This document shows, piece after piece, positions 10,329-18,860 of a DNA stretch of 64,000 nt. The notes beneath the pieces were generated by a model. That model did no database searches. It was not told the DNA's origin and was given only the letters and a program-made list of their open reading frames with translations. Origin of the DNA: Streptomyces griseoviridis (GTDB taxonomy: Bacteria > Actinomycetota > Actinomycetes > Streptomycetales > Streptomycetaceae); NCBI RefSeq assembly GCF_005222485.1, contig NZ_CP029078.1, forward strand, positions 3,562,001 through 3,626,000. Direction: 5' to 3'. A program made the translations under genes and the position numbers. Numbering within the stretch: position 1 is the first letter of the stretch; each line of letters starts with the position of its first letter.

Positions 10329-11069
10329 CGGGGCTTGACGGGGCTTTCGGGGCGGGGCGGGACGGGACGGGGACGGGGACGGGGGTCTGGCGGGGTACCG
10401 CGGGGGCGGGGCAGGGGCCTGGCGGGGCATCTCGGGTGCGGGACAGGGGCCTGGGGGGCCTCGGGTGCCGGACAGGGGCCTGGGGGGGGCACCTCGGGTG
10501 CGGGGCAGGGGCCTGGCGGGGCACCTCGGGTGCCGGACAGGAGCCTGGCGGGGCACCTCAGGCGACTGGCGGAGTACTTGCGGGCGAGGTCGGCAGTCGG
10601 CGGGGTGCTTCCGGGTGACGTCGGCAGCCAGCCGGGCGCCTCGGGCTGGCGCGGGCAACTGGCCGGTCCCTCCGGACGGGCACGGCGACCGACCGGGTCC
10701 TCTGGAGGGGCACAGGCAACCGACCGGACCCCGCCGGGCGGTGCGGGCAGTCGGCCCAGCGCCTCCGGGCGGCGATGGCCGTCGGCCCGGCACCTCCGGG
10801 CGGCGGCGATGGCCGTCGACGGGGTACGCGGGTGGGGTGGGCGGCCGGCGGTGTACCCGGGCGGCGCACGGGCAGCAGGAGTCCGTGCGCCGTGGCACCG
10901 CTTCGGCCGCGTCCCGTCCGCCCCCCTCCTCTCCCCTTCCGCCCCCTCCTCTCCCCTTCCGCCCCGTCCGCCCCCGCCCGCCTCCTGTCCGCGTGGCGTC
11001 CGCCCCCTCCCCTGCGGGCCGCCCAGTCAATAGGCTCATCACCTCATCCTCACGCGAAGGACACCGACC
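10329..11069. repeat. 741-bp non-coding tract of degenerate GC-rich repeats
   Basis: No credible gene in any frame. From about 10384 to 10566 there are five imperfect copies of a 30-34-bp unit of the form GGCAGGGGCCTGGCGGGGCA plus CCTCGGGTGC. The remainder to about 10860 repeats related G/C-rich words (CCTCCGGGCGG, GGCCGTCGGCCCGGC) more loosely. Near 10920-10970 is a pyrimidine-rich stretch with CTCCCCTTCCGCCCC repeated. The last bases before 11070 carry the pncA ribosome-binding region. Long frames here are artefacts of G/C composition. Confidence 0.8.
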
Positions 11070-11657
11070 ATGCGCCGCGCTCTGATCGTCGTGGACGTCC
11101 AGAACGACTTCTGCGAGGGAGGCAGCCTCGCCGTCTCGGGGGGCGCCGACGTCGCCGCCGCCGTCACCGAGCTGATCGGGCAGACGGCGGGCGCCGGCTA
11201 CCGGCACGTGGTGGCCACCCGCGACCACCACATCGCGCCCGGCGGCCACTTCGCCGACAACCCCGACTACGTCAACTCCTGGCCCGCGCACTGCGTCGCC
11301 GGCACGGAGGGCGTGGGGTTCCACCCGAACTTCGCCCCCGCGGTCGCCTCCGGCGCGATCGACGCCGTCTTCGACAAGGGCGCGTACGCGGCCGCGTACA
11401 GCGGCTTCGAGGGCGCCGACGAGAACGGCGTCTCCCTCGCGGAGTGGCTGCGCGCGCGGGACGTCACGGAGGTCGACGTGGTGGGCATCGCCACGGACCA
11501 CTGCGTCCGCGCGACGGCCCTGGACGCGGCCCGCGAGAAGTTCAGGACACGGGTGCTGCTCGACCTGACGGCGGGAGTGGCGAAGGAGACGACGGACCGT
11601 GCGGTGGAGGAGCTGCGGGCGGCGGGGGTGGAGCTGACGGGGAAGCCGGTGGTGTAG
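11070..11657 (+). CDS. pncA: Nicotinamidase (isochorismatase-like hydrolase)
   Basis: Hydrolyses nicotinamide to nicotinate plus ammonia, feeding PncB. It has 195 residues. The cysteine-hydrolase triad is visible as D9 in VVDVQNDF, K103 in FDKGAY and C145 in ATDHCVRAT. Metal-site residues D52 and H54 (RDHH) and H74 (WPAHC) fit nicotinamidase specifically, not just the wider isochorismatase family. ATG start 11070 with GAAGGA about 7 nt upstream. Same strand as pncB but too far away for tight coupling. Confidence 0.92.
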   Translation: MRRALIVVDVQNDFCEGGSLAVSGGADVAAAVTELIGQTAGAGYRHVVATRDHHIAPGGHFADNPDYVNSWPAHCVAGTEGVGFHPNFAPAVASGAIDAVFDKGAYAAAYSGFEGADENGVSLAEWLRARDVTEVDVVGIATDHCVRATALDAAREKFRTRVLLDLTAGVAKETTDRAVEELRAAGVELTGKPVV

Positions 11658-11766
11658 GCGCGGCGCGGGTTGACCTCCCCGCCGGTGGACCGGCGACGCC
11701 CGCCGGGCCGTCCACGCCTTCGCCGACTTCGTGCTCCCCTGGGGCCGCCGCGTGACCCCTCGGGCT

Positions 11767-12129
11767 TTACTTCCAGTAGCCGTACTGGTCGCCGAGGTCC
11801 GCGTTGACCTCGCCCGAGTAGACCTTCTTGCTGTAGCCGTTGCAGATCCAGCTCTGGCTGACGGTCCAGTCCTGGTCGTCGCGGTTGACGATCGAGCGGA
11901 CCGTGCCCGAGGGGACGCTGTCGCAGGAGTGGATCTGCGGGTTCTGGTACGCCTCCATCTTTCCGCCGAAGTTGGCCTCCGGCCAGAAACACACCCACCC
12001 CGAGTAGCAGTCGTCGGGGCCGCTGGCGGCTGGTGCGGCCGAGGCCGGGGACGCGGCCGTCAGAGCCAGCGCCGCGGTCAGTCCGGCTGCCGCCGCCACG
12101 GTCCGGCGGGCGAGGAAGGAGACGCGCAT
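11767..12129 (-). CDS. Secreted peptidase-inhibitor-like protein, family I36
   Basis: Small exported protein, 120 residues. Residues 1-31 are a signal peptide (RR near the start, long Ala/Leu core, ending ASAAPA). The mature part has the beta/gamma-crystallin-like I36 pattern: [18 protein letters not shown] followed by spaced Cys residues (four in total, two likely disulfides) and RSIVNRDD. The family includes the Streptomyces metalloproteinase inhibitor SMPI, but most members are untested. The gene stands alone; a secreted M6 metalloprotease is encoded about 2.8 kb further along, and a link is only speculative. ATG 12129. Confidence 0.8.
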   Translation of the reverse strand: MRVSFLARRTVAAAAGLTAALALTAASPASAAPAASGPDDCYSGWVCFWPEANFGGKMEAYQNPQIHSCDSVPSGTVRSIVNRDDQDWTVSQSWICNGYSKKVYSGEVNADLGDQYGYWK

Positions 12130-12334
12130 GGAGCATCCTCTCGTCGGCCGACCGCGCACGGTGCGCGATCGGTCACTCCATGTATTCCGTGCCGATCGCA
12201 CGCCACGCGCGCGGAACAAGCCATCCCCCGCCGCTCGGATCGTCGCGAGCCTGACCGACCAGAAGGGTCGGCATGCGACCGAGACCGTGCGACGCGCTCT
12301 GCCGGCTGGTGACCTCGGTGCCCGGCGTGCCCGC

Positions 12335-12991
12335 TCAGGTCCTGGGGGTGCCGTCCCAGCGCCACTCGGTGAGACGGCCGTGTCCGGGCAGTTCGGCGCG
12401 TCCGGTGGCCCAGAGCAGGGTCGGCCACGGCTCCGAGGTGGACGGCGCGTCCGGGAACAGCCGGGCCAGCACCCGCGCACAGAGATCGGCGGGCGGGCTC
12501 CACGCCACTCCCAGCCCCGCCGCCAGGTCGTACGTGTGTACGAGGGTCTCCACGATCCCCATCGCGGCGAAGCCCTCGGGGTCCGCGGCCCCGAACACAT
12601 GGTGGGCGCGGGTCCGCGGCGGCGTCGTGCGCACCATGGCCACCAGCAGCGCGCCGCTCGCCTCCAGGACCTGCAACAGCCCGGCGGGCCCGGCCTCCCG
12701 GTTCGCGTGGATGACGTTCGACGGGCCACCGGGCCGCCGGCTCGCCCAGACGAACGGCACCTCGCCGTCCAGGGGCGGCACCCTGGGGCCCAGTTGCGCG
12801 GCATAGGCGAACAGGTCGTCGCTGAGGTGCTCGACGGTCTCCCAGCAGTCCCACTCCAGGGAGCCGGCCCTGCCGTCCCACGCGACCGGCGGCGCCTCTC
12901 GGAGTGCCTCCACCGCGAGCCGCACGGCGAGGTCGAGGTCGTCCGCGGTGACGGGGGGCCGGGTGGGGTCGCTATCGGCTGATCGGGGCAT
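12335..12991 (-). CDS. DinB-fold maleylpyruvate isomerase-type protein
   Basis: Cytosolic protein of 218 residues of the mycothiol-dependent maleylpyruvate isomerase / TIGR03086-like DinB superfamily. WDCWETVEHLSDDLFAYAAQL carries the first histidine of the metal-binding helix bundle, and GIVETLVHTYDLAAGLGV carries the later histidine. These proteins use mycothiol or a metal for isomerase or transferase chemistry, and the substrate here is unknown. It ends with a short C-terminal segment on Trp/Arg (LTEWRWDGTPRT). ATG start 12991. No operon partner. Confidence 0.7.
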   Translation of the reverse strand: MPRSADSDPTRPPVTADDLDLAVRLAVEALREAPPVAWDGRAGSLEWDCWETVEHLSDDLFAYAAQLGPRVPPLDGEVPFVWASRRPGGPSNVIHANREAGPAGLLQVLEASGALLVAMVRTTPPRTRAHHVFGAADPEGFAAMGIVETLVHTYDLAAGLGVAWSPPADLCARVLARLFPDAPSTSEPWPTLLWATGRAELPGHGRLTEWRWDGTPRT

Positions 12992-13198
12992 GACAGGACG
13001 GTAGCGTGCCCGTCCGTCGCCGCGATCCGGTGACGCCCGCCGCCCCCCTCACGCGCGTCGCGGCGATCCGCGTGGCGCCCGCCGCCCCTTCACGCTTCCT
13101 CCGCCCGGCCTGAGCACGCGGCGGCGGACCTCACTCGACTTCGTGCGTCGTTCCCGTCGGCGCTCCGGGCCGCTCAGGGGCCGACCGGGTCCGGCGTA

Positions 13199-13232
13199 CG
13201 CGTTCTCGGCCTCTCCTCAGGCCGAGAACGCG
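13199..13232 (-). terminator. Hairpin terminator of the 13246-13854 gene
   Basis: Perfect 14-bp arms CGCGTTCTCGGCCT / AGGCCGAGAACGCG with a CTCCTC loop, 14 nt after the stop. Confidence 0.8.
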
Positions 13233-13245
13233 CGGTGTGACCGTC

Positions 13246-13854
13246 TCAGATGGTCGGGGTGTCGTCGATGACCGGCTTGTGGATCTCGACGACCGGCTTC
13301 CAGCCCGCGGAGAACTCGATGAAGTCCGCGCGGGTGGGGTAGGTGTCGATCGCGCGACGGTCACGCTTGGGGCTGTCGCCCGCCTTGCGCCCCCGCTGGA
13401 CCTGCTCCTCGAAGATGTCGACCTTCACGTCGGGAACCTCCTTGAGGCCCTGACGCCAGATCTGCACGACGTCGGCGCCGAACGCCTGCCGGGCCGCAGC
13501 GTAAAGGGCCGTGAGGGCCCCCTTGTCCCCACCGGGGACGAAAAGCGCCAGATCCAGGACGACACCGGCGGACTGGAGGACCTCGATGGTCTCCGAGCCG
13601 TTCTCGTCGGCCACGTAGATTCCGGCTTCATTCTCGTCGTCGGGAAGGCAGGAAACCTCTTCCCGGAATACGGTCCTGGCCGTGATCGAGCCACCCTCGA
13701 AATCCTGACCCGCCTTGGTCAGAAAAGCAGGGACGTAGCAGTCGGGAATCTTGAGTTCCGCGGTGTCGGCGGAAACGAAGAGCCTGTCCTTCACACCGAG
13801 CTTCGTCACCTCTTCCAGCGAGAGGCGGCGAGCGGCGATCTTCTCCGTGTTCAC
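13246..13854 (-). CDS. Hypothetical protein of unknown family
   Basis: I do not recognise this 202-residue protein. It is soluble, acidic in the middle and without signal peptide or membrane helix. The segment EEVSCLPDDENEAGIYVADENGSETIEVL and a Lys/Arg-rich stretch EEQVQRGRKAGDSPKRDRRA stand out. Its base composition is slightly less GC-rich than its neighbours near the start. The GTG at 13854 is chosen because AAAGGGA lies 4 nt upstream; the frame stays open to 13902. It has its own terminator. The 545-bp region upstream is non-coding. Confidence 0.65.
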   Translation of the reverse strand: MNTEKIAARRLSLEEVTKLGVKDRLFVSADTAELKIPDCYVPAFLTKAGQDFEGGSITARTVFREEVSCLPDDENEAGIYVADENGSETIEVLQSAGVVLDLALFVPGGDKGALTALYAAARQAFGADVVQIWRQGLKEVPDVKVDIFEEQVQRGRKAGDSPKRDRRAIDTYPTRADFIEFSAGWKPVVEIHKPVIDDTPTI

Positions 13855-13902
13855 GATTTCCCTTTCAGGTTGCACTGTCCCTCCGAACAGTGACGCTACC
13901 AC

Positions 13903-14447
13903 GAAACCCTGAGGTCAACTGCCCAGTAATCCCTGGGTAAATGACCCCCGACGACCCGCAGGGGAAGGCGCCGTAGCGAGTGCCGCTCGGCCGCGAACAC
14001 GCATCCGCCGGGTAGTGTCCCCCGTCATGACGTCAGCGATCAACTGACGGTTGCATTTCGGTGCGTTGGGTAGCACGGGGGAACTAAGGAGAGTTTACGG
14101 CAGATATCACCCATATCACCTTCGGGAAGGTGGCGATGGGGCATATCGATGGCGTGGCCGGGAAGCGCTCGGCCCGCGAGGCGCGCATTCCACACGGACA
14201 ACGAGCGTCGAGGAATTCTTCCAGGGGACACCTGTCTCCGAAGCGTCGGCAATCACATGCCGCGAATTCCCGGCTACCCTTTGCGATAGTTTCCGAACAG
14301 AGCGCGGTATTCCCGCGCTTCAGTCGGCCCGCCGGGGAACCTGCTCCAGCGCCGCGGAAGCAAGAGGGAGCCGGGGCGCGGCGGGAGGGGGACACCACCT
14401 CCACCACCGCGGGAGGGGCGCCGGGAGGCGCCCTGGGGCGGGGCGCG
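13903..14447. other. 545-bp region without a recognisable gene
   Basis: Less GC-rich than the rest of the window, especially 14030-14330. It contains an imperfect hairpin around 14108-14140 (CCATATCACCTTC / GAAGGTGGCGATGG with a GGG loop), GATATCACCCATATCACC-like repeated words and a small inverted repeat CCCAG / CTGGG at about 13922-13937, probably in the promoter of the gene at 13854. Plus-strand frames of 144 and 253 codons run through it but turn into shadow coding past 14450 and look random. Confidence 0.5.
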
Positions 14448-14786
14448 TCAGGCCCGGACCGTCCGGCCTCTCGGCAGGGCTCTGATCGGGTGCCACAGCT
14501 CCGTCATGGTGATGCCCTTCGCCACCGGCCCACCCGGTGCGCCCCGCCATATCAGGCCGTCCGGATGGTGCAGGACGGCCGTGATCTCGTCCGGCGTGGG
14601 CGGGGCCGCGTTGCCGCGGAGGTAGACCGAGCGGAGGCCGAGGTTGCGCAGCCGGGTCAGGGCGCGGGCCCGGTTGTGGGCGTGCACCAGGACCCGGACG
14701 CCGGTGCCGTCGGCGGTCGGGCTCGGCAGGTTCATCGCCACCACGACACTGCCGGTCGGCAGCTTGCAGAAACCTCCTGCGGCCAT
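14448..14786 (-). CDS. Small conserved hypothetical protein
   Basis: Protein of 112 residues that I cannot name. It begins MAAGGFCKLPTGSVVVAMN and holds NRARALTRLRNLGLRSVYLRGNAAPPTPDEITAVLHHPDGLIWR, which looks like a compact alpha/beta fold. There is no signal peptide or membrane helix. The amino-acid pattern is protein-like, unlike the opposite strand. GGGGTG lies about 8 nt before the ATG at 14786. It sits downstream of the M6 protease gene but behind that gene's terminator, so it is probably transcribed on its own. Confidence 0.6.
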   Translation of the reverse strand: MAAGGFCKLPTGSVVVAMNLPSPTADGTGVRVLVHAHNRARALTRLRNLGLRSVYLRGNAAPPTPDEITAVLHHPDGLIWRGAPGGPVAKGITMTELWHPIRALPRGRTVRA

Positions 14787-14847
14787 GCGGTCACACCCCC
14801 GTGTGCGTCGGTGTCAATAAGAAAGTCACAGGACGCACCTAAACACG

Positions 14848-14881
14848 ATCGGCGGCGACCCGCCAAGGGGTTGCCGCCGAT
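14848..14881 (-). terminator. Terminator of the M6 metalloprotease gene
   Basis: Stem ATCGGCGGC / GCCGCCGAT (9 bp, 14848-14856 and 14873-14881) 26 nt after the protease stop. Confidence 0.7.
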
Positions 14882-14906
14882 ACGCGTCTGACCTGCTAAA
14901 ACGTCG

Positions 14907-17258
14907 TTACTTGGAGGAAGGTCCAACCTTCAGCGTGATCGTCGAGCCGTCCAGGGGCTCGTTGACGATCTTGATGGAGGTGTTGGTGTCAGTGATCTTG
15001 ACACCACCCAGCGGGTTGGACGGGTCGTAGTACGTCGAGCGGCCGTCGTCGAAGACCGGGACGCCGAGGCGGGCCTTGATCTTCGTCTTCACGTCCGCCT
15101 TGTGCAGCGTGATCGCGTCCGTCGGGTACCAGCTGAACGTGGAGTCGAAGGCCTGGACGCGGTTGCGCATCAGCGTGCCGTCGGACCACTTCAGCGCGGC
15201 CGGGTGCGCGTCGATCGGCAGGATCAGACCGGTGCCCGGGTGCTGGCTGGTGTTGTCGTCCGCCTGCGAGGTGTCCCACTTCCAGATCAACAGGCCGTTC
15301 TGGTAGGCGTAGTGCTCGACCCAGTCAGGACGGGCCGCCGAACCGAAGTTGTACGGGCCGGTCTTGAGGGTCTTGTCGTAGGACACGTACTGACGGTTCT
15401 CCGCGATGTAGTACTGCGGGTAGTCGTCCGTGATGGACGCGCCGATGCGCGAGAAGCCGTTGGCAGTCCAAGCGGGGTCGGCCGTCTCGGCGTTGTCGGA
15501 GAAGACGGTGGCGCCGTCGGCGGTCACGGTGATCTGGTCGGCCGTGAAGCCCTGGAGCGCGAGGCCGCCGTCGGTGGCGTAACGGAAGCGCAGCTGGACG
15601 TTCTTGCCCGCGTACGCGTCCAGCGGGAACGTCAGCTTCTGGTACGCGTCGACCGAGCCGGTGAGGGCCGGCTTGTCGCTGCCGTCACGCGGGATGGCGG
15701 TGCCGTCGGCCAGCTTGCCGTCCAGCGCCGTCCAGTTGGCGCCGCCGTCGGTGGAGACCTCGGTGTACAGGAAGTCGTAGTCCTGCTCGATGTCCCACCA
15801 GCCGTCGAGGGTGAGGCTCGCGGCGGACTTGCCGGTCAGGTCGACGGACCGGGTCAGGGTGTTCTTCAGGTCGTTGCCGCTGCCGCTCCACCACTGGGTG
15901 GCACCCTGGGCCGGGGTCACGATCTCGGTGGTGACGTTCTTGTCCGGCAGCGTCACCACGAGGGCCTGCGGGTTCTTGGTGTTGTACTCCGCGACGCCCA
16001 GCTTGTGGCTGGAGCGGGTGCCCGCCTTCGCGATGTCGTAGTCGAGCCAGCCCAGTTGGAGCTTGTCCCAGGCGTTCATGTCACCGGGCAGGTCGCCGAT
16101 GGCCTCCTTGCCGGTGCCCAGCCAGGAACCGGACGACATCAACGTCCAGAAGCCGGTGGAGTTCTCGCCGCCGCCGGAGGTGTCGTACTCGTCCGGCAGG
16201 CCGAGGTCGTGGCCGTACTCGTGGGCGTAGACGCCGAGTCCGCCGTTCTCCGGCTGGATGGTGTAGTCGCCGACCCAGATGCCGGAGTCACCGATCTGGG
16301 TGCCGCCGAGCTTGTTGGCGTCGGGACCGGTGGAGCCGGCGTCCGTGCCGAACGCGTACCAGCGGTGCGCCCAGATGGCGTCCTCGCCCTGCGCGCCGCC
16401 GCCCGCGGACTCGTCCTCGCCGGCGTGCACGATCTGGAAGTGGTCGATGTAGCCGTCGGGCTCGTTGAAGTCGCCGTCGCCGTCGTAGTCGTAGCGGTCC
16501 CACTGGTCGTACCCGGCCAGCGTCGCCTTGATCTCGGCGCTCGTCCTGCCCTGGGCCTTCTGGTCGGCGACCCAGGCGTTGACGCCGTCCTGGACCGCGT
16601 ACCAGGCGCCGGTCGGGGCGTCGTTGGAGCCGTAACGGGCCTCGTTGTAGGGGACCTTGACCCAGTCGGTCACCACACCGTCGACCGAGTAGCGGCCCGA
16701 GGACTGCTTCTCGTAGTACTTCTTGAGGGACTCGGTGTTCTTGCCGGTACCGAAGTAGAGGTCCTGGAAGTGGGCCTGGTTGTAATCGGCCTTCCAGTCC
16801 GTCGAGTTGTCCTTGCTCCGGTCCGGCGCGGCTATCTGGTTGTGCAGCGGGCCCGCGGTGCCGCCGTAGCGGCTGTCGACCTGGTCGCCGAACTCGACCA
16901 GGATCGTGAAGATCTTGTCGGTCTTCTCCCGGCCCAGCTCGACGTACTTGCTGCCGCCCTTGCGGTCCTTGCCCTTGAGCTGGACCACCTTGGAGCCGCC
17001 GCGGTTCTTGACCGACGCCTCGCCGGATATGACCTGCTTGAGCGCCTCCTCCCGCTGCGCCGACTGCGTCCGCGAGAGCGGCCCGTCGAAGTCGTGCTCC
17101 CTGGCCTTGGCGGGCTGCGGGTCGTGCTGGTCCGCAGCCACCGGTGCCGCGCCGCCCTCGGCGGCCTGCGCGACGGCGAACGTGGTGAACGTCGCCGACG
17201 CGGCCGCTATCGCGACGACCGTGGCCGCCGTTCTGAACGTCCAGGATCTGCTGGTCAC
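14907..17258 (-). CDS. Secreted immune-inhibitor-A-type metalloprotease (M6)
   Basis: Exported zinc protease, 783 residues. The GTG at 17258 is chosen because GGGAGG lies 7 nt upstream and the Sec signal peptide (about residues 1-33, TSR start, Ala-rich core) begins directly there; the frame is open to 17354. A propeptide-like region is followed by the catalytic domain with HEYGHDLGLPDEYD, giving the HExxHxxGxxD zinc site, and FWTLMSSGSW. C-terminal beta-domains follow (SLTLDGWWDIEQDYDFLY and a MAM/jelly-roll-like part). Family members degrade extracellular proteins. Upstream inverted repeats suggest tight control. It has its own terminator. Confidence 0.9.
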   Translation of the reverse strand: MTSRSWTFRTAATVVAIAAASATFTTFAVAQAAEGGAAPVAADQHDPQPAKAREHDFDGPLSRTQSAQREEALKQVISGEASVKNRGGSKVVQLKGKDRKGGSKYVELGREKTDKIFTILVEFGDQVDSRYGGTAGPLHNQIAAPDRSKDNSTDWKADYNQAHFQDLYFGTGKNTESLKKYYEKQSSGRYSVDGVVTDWVKVPYNEARYGSNDAPTGAWYAVQDGVNAWVADQKAQGRTSAEIKATLAGYDQWDRYDYDGDGDFNEPDGYIDHFQIVHAGEDESAGGGAQGEDAIWAHRWYAFGTDAGSTGPDANKLGGTQIGDSGIWVGDYTIQPENGGLGVYAHEYGHDLGLPDEYDTSGGGENSTGFWTLMSSGSWLGTGKEAIGDLPGDMNAWDKLQLGWLDYDIAKAGTRSSHKLGVAEYNTKNPQALVVTLPDKNVTTEIVTPAQGATQWWSGSGNDLKNTLTRSVDLTGKSAASLTLDGWWDIEQDYDFLYTEVSTDGGANWTALDGKLADGTAIPRDGSDKPALTGSVDAYQKLTFPLDAYAGKNVQLRFRYATDGGLALQGFTADQITVTADGATVFSDNAETADPAWTANGFSRIGASITDDYPQYYIAENRQYVSYDKTLKTGPYNFGSAARPDWVEHYAYQNGLLIWKWDTSQADDNTSQHPGTGLILPIDAHPAALKWSDGTLMRNRVQAFDSTFSWYPTDAITLHKADVKTKIKARLGVPVFDDGRSTYYDPSNPLGGVKITDTNTSIKIVNEPLDGSTITLKVGPSSK

Positions 17259-17336
17259 TTGATGGCCTCCCCTGACGCGTCCGTCCGCGCGGATGGGGGT
17301 TCCCTGTCGGGGTAGGTCCGCGCGCGGTATACGCGT

Positions 17337-17404
17337 GTAGTCAAGTGACGCCATTTGACTACTGGTTTACGAGAAAAAACAGACCTTGACTTGGACAGAT
17401 CAAG
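17337..17404. promoter_or_regulatory. Inverted repeats in the M6 protease promoter
   Basis: GTAGTCAA (17337-17344) and TTGACTAC (17355-17362) form a perfect 8-bp inverted repeat with a 10-nt spacer. A second pair CTTGA (17385-17389) / TCAAG (17400-17404) has the same 10-nt spacer in the opposite sense. The word TCAAGTG occurs in both. They lie 80-150 nt upstream of the protease start, where a regulator would act. Confidence 0.5.
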
Positions 17405-17673
17405 TGCATTATCGAGAGCCGAGGTTCGCATTGCGGACACATGACCGTAACGTGGCTTACATGTCGACCGTTCGAACGGGCGCGCGGACCGGTCCACTTG
17501 GTGGACGTCATGAACCCGTGCGCCCCCCGTGCACCGGTACGGCCGGTTAGGTCATGCTTACTGTTCGCCCCACTCGGGCATGCAGGCGATTAGAGTCGAT
17601 CGGCGGACGCCCCGCTCCGGCGGACAGCCAGGTCAACACCCCCGTGACCCCCACCTCCGAGGACACGATTGCC
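17405..17673. other. Intergenic region with palindromes
   Basis: No gene seen. Contains the perfect 12-bp palindrome CCGTTCGAACGG (17468-17479) and GTCCAC-TTG-GTGGAC (17492-17506). These are candidate operators for the gene at 17674 or the divergent protease gene. Confidence 0.4.
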
Positions 17674-17949
17674 ATGCCTCGTCCGACTGCCGCACAGCTC
17701 GCCTACGGTTCGTGCACCGTGGTCCTCTCCACGGTCGCCATGCTGCTGCTGTCACAGACGAGTTCGGGGGTGGGCGTCGCCGTCATCGCGTTCGCCGCGC
17801 TCGCGCTCGGGCTGCTCGTCGCGATGACCGTCCCCGTGCCGGGACCCCGGGCCGCCGCCCGCCGGCCCGCCGAAGACCAGGCGCCCGCGCGGCAGCACGC
17901 CGAGAAGCCCGTGCCGGTACCGGTCACGGGCTCCTCGCGGCGACGCTGA
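17674..17949 (+). CDS. Small membrane protein
   Basis: Protein of 91 residues with two adjacent hydrophobic helices (about residues 8-28 and 33-53) and a hydrophilic Pro/Ala/Arg-rich tail. I do not recognise a family. The ATG at 17674 (MPRPTAAQLAYG) with GAGGA about 9 nt upstream is preferred; an in-frame GTG at 17644 would add 10 residues. It is convergent with the RDD gene at 17975. Confidence 0.55.
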   Translation: MPRPTAAQLAYGSCTVVLSTVAMLLLSQTSSGVGVAVIAFAALALGLLVAMTVPVPGPRAAARRPAEDQAPARQHAEKPVPVPVTGSSRRR

Positions 17950-17974
17950 CCCGCGGTCGGCGGGCCCCGACGCG

Positions 17975-18778
17975 TCAGGCGGTGCTGACGACCACCGTCT
18001 TCGCCGCCTTGTCGTGCAGGCCCTGCTTGTAGGGCCGGTCGAAGAAGCTCCACCCGCCCGCGATCGCCGTCCAGATGCAGGCGCAGCAGAACGCGAACGG
18101 GATCCACAGCACCAGGGAGCGGATCAGCGTCGTCTGCACGGAGGGCGTGGCGCCGTTGTCCAGATTGGCGACCCGCATCTTCAGCCACTTCTTGCCGAGG
18201 GTCTGCCCGGTGCGGCTGATCATGACGGTGTCGTAGCCGGTGTAGAGCACGGCGGCGATCAGCGACTGCGCGAACGACCGCCCGAACGCGACGTTGTTGC
18301 CGCTCACGTTGTACTCGTGCACGCCGATCGGCCAGGTCACCAGCCAGACGACGATGCCCACCAGGATCAGGTCGATGATCCGGGCCAGGGTGCGCTTGCC
18401 GCTGTCGGCGAGCGGGGGCATGCCCGCCAGCGGATCACCGGGACCGCCACCGCCGTAGGGGTCGTTGCCGTAGGGGCCGTTGCCGTAGGAACCGCCGCCC
18501 CGCGGGCCGCCCCCGCCGAAACCGCCGCCCTGACTCCCCCCGAAACCGCCGCCCTGGCCGCCGCCGTAGGGGCCGCCCGCGCCCGGGGAGCCGCCGCCGT
18601 AGGGGCCGCCGCCCGGCGGGTCCCCGTACGGGTTGCCGCCGCCCTCGGGGCCCGGCCCGTACGGGTTGCCGCCCTGGGGCGCGCCGCCGCCCGGCGTGTC
18701 GCCGTGGGGCGGCGGCTGCTTCCTGAACGGGTCGTCTTCCGGGGTCCCGCCGGAGCCGGGGGGCGGTTCGGTGCTCAT
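17975..18778 (-). CDS. RDD-family membrane protein with Gly-rich N-terminus
   Basis: Protein of 267 residues. Residues 1 to about 115 are a Gly/Pro/Tyr/Asn low-complexity region with repeated GGGPYGG / NPYG words. The RDD domain follows: RTLARIIDLILVG carries the Arg-Asp signature, then four hydrophobic segments and GQTLGKKWLKMRV. RDD proteins are membrane proteins of mostly unknown role; some are Na+/H+ antiporters. A second RDD gene lies 82 nt upstream on the same strand with the same C-terminal pattern (FFDRPYKQGLHDKAA here; LFDRPWHQCWHDKAA there), so the two probably arose by duplication. ATG 18778. Confidence 0.85.
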   Translation of the reverse strand: MSTEPPPGSGGTPEDDPFRKQPPPHGDTPGGGAPQGGNPYGPGPEGGGNPYGDPPGGGPYGGGSPGAGGPYGGGQGGGFGGSQGGGFGGGGPRGGGSYGNGPYGNDPYGGGGPGDPLAGMPPLADSGKRTLARIIDLILVGIVVWLVTWPIGVHEYNVSGNNVAFGRSFAQSLIAAVLYTGYDTVMISRTGQTLGKKWLKMRVANLDNGATPSVQTTLIRSLVLWIPFAFCCACIWTAIAGGWSFFDRPYKQGLHDKAAKTVVVSTA

Positions 18779-18860
18779 GGCCCGAGTCGACCGCGAACGC
18801 CCCCGCTCCGCATCCGGCGAGCGGCCGTCCGGAGTACCCGGGCCCAGGACCGGACCCCGG

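Noticed and set aside
8556..11501. 981-codon minus-strand frame reaching from clpS across pncB
   Set aside because: Only the last 105 codons (clpS) are protein-like; the rest is antisense of pncB and the repeat tract.
14130..14891. 253-codon plus-strand frame starting near a GAAGGTGG sequence
   Set aside because: No recognisable pattern, and the second half is antisense to the better supported gene at 14448-14786.
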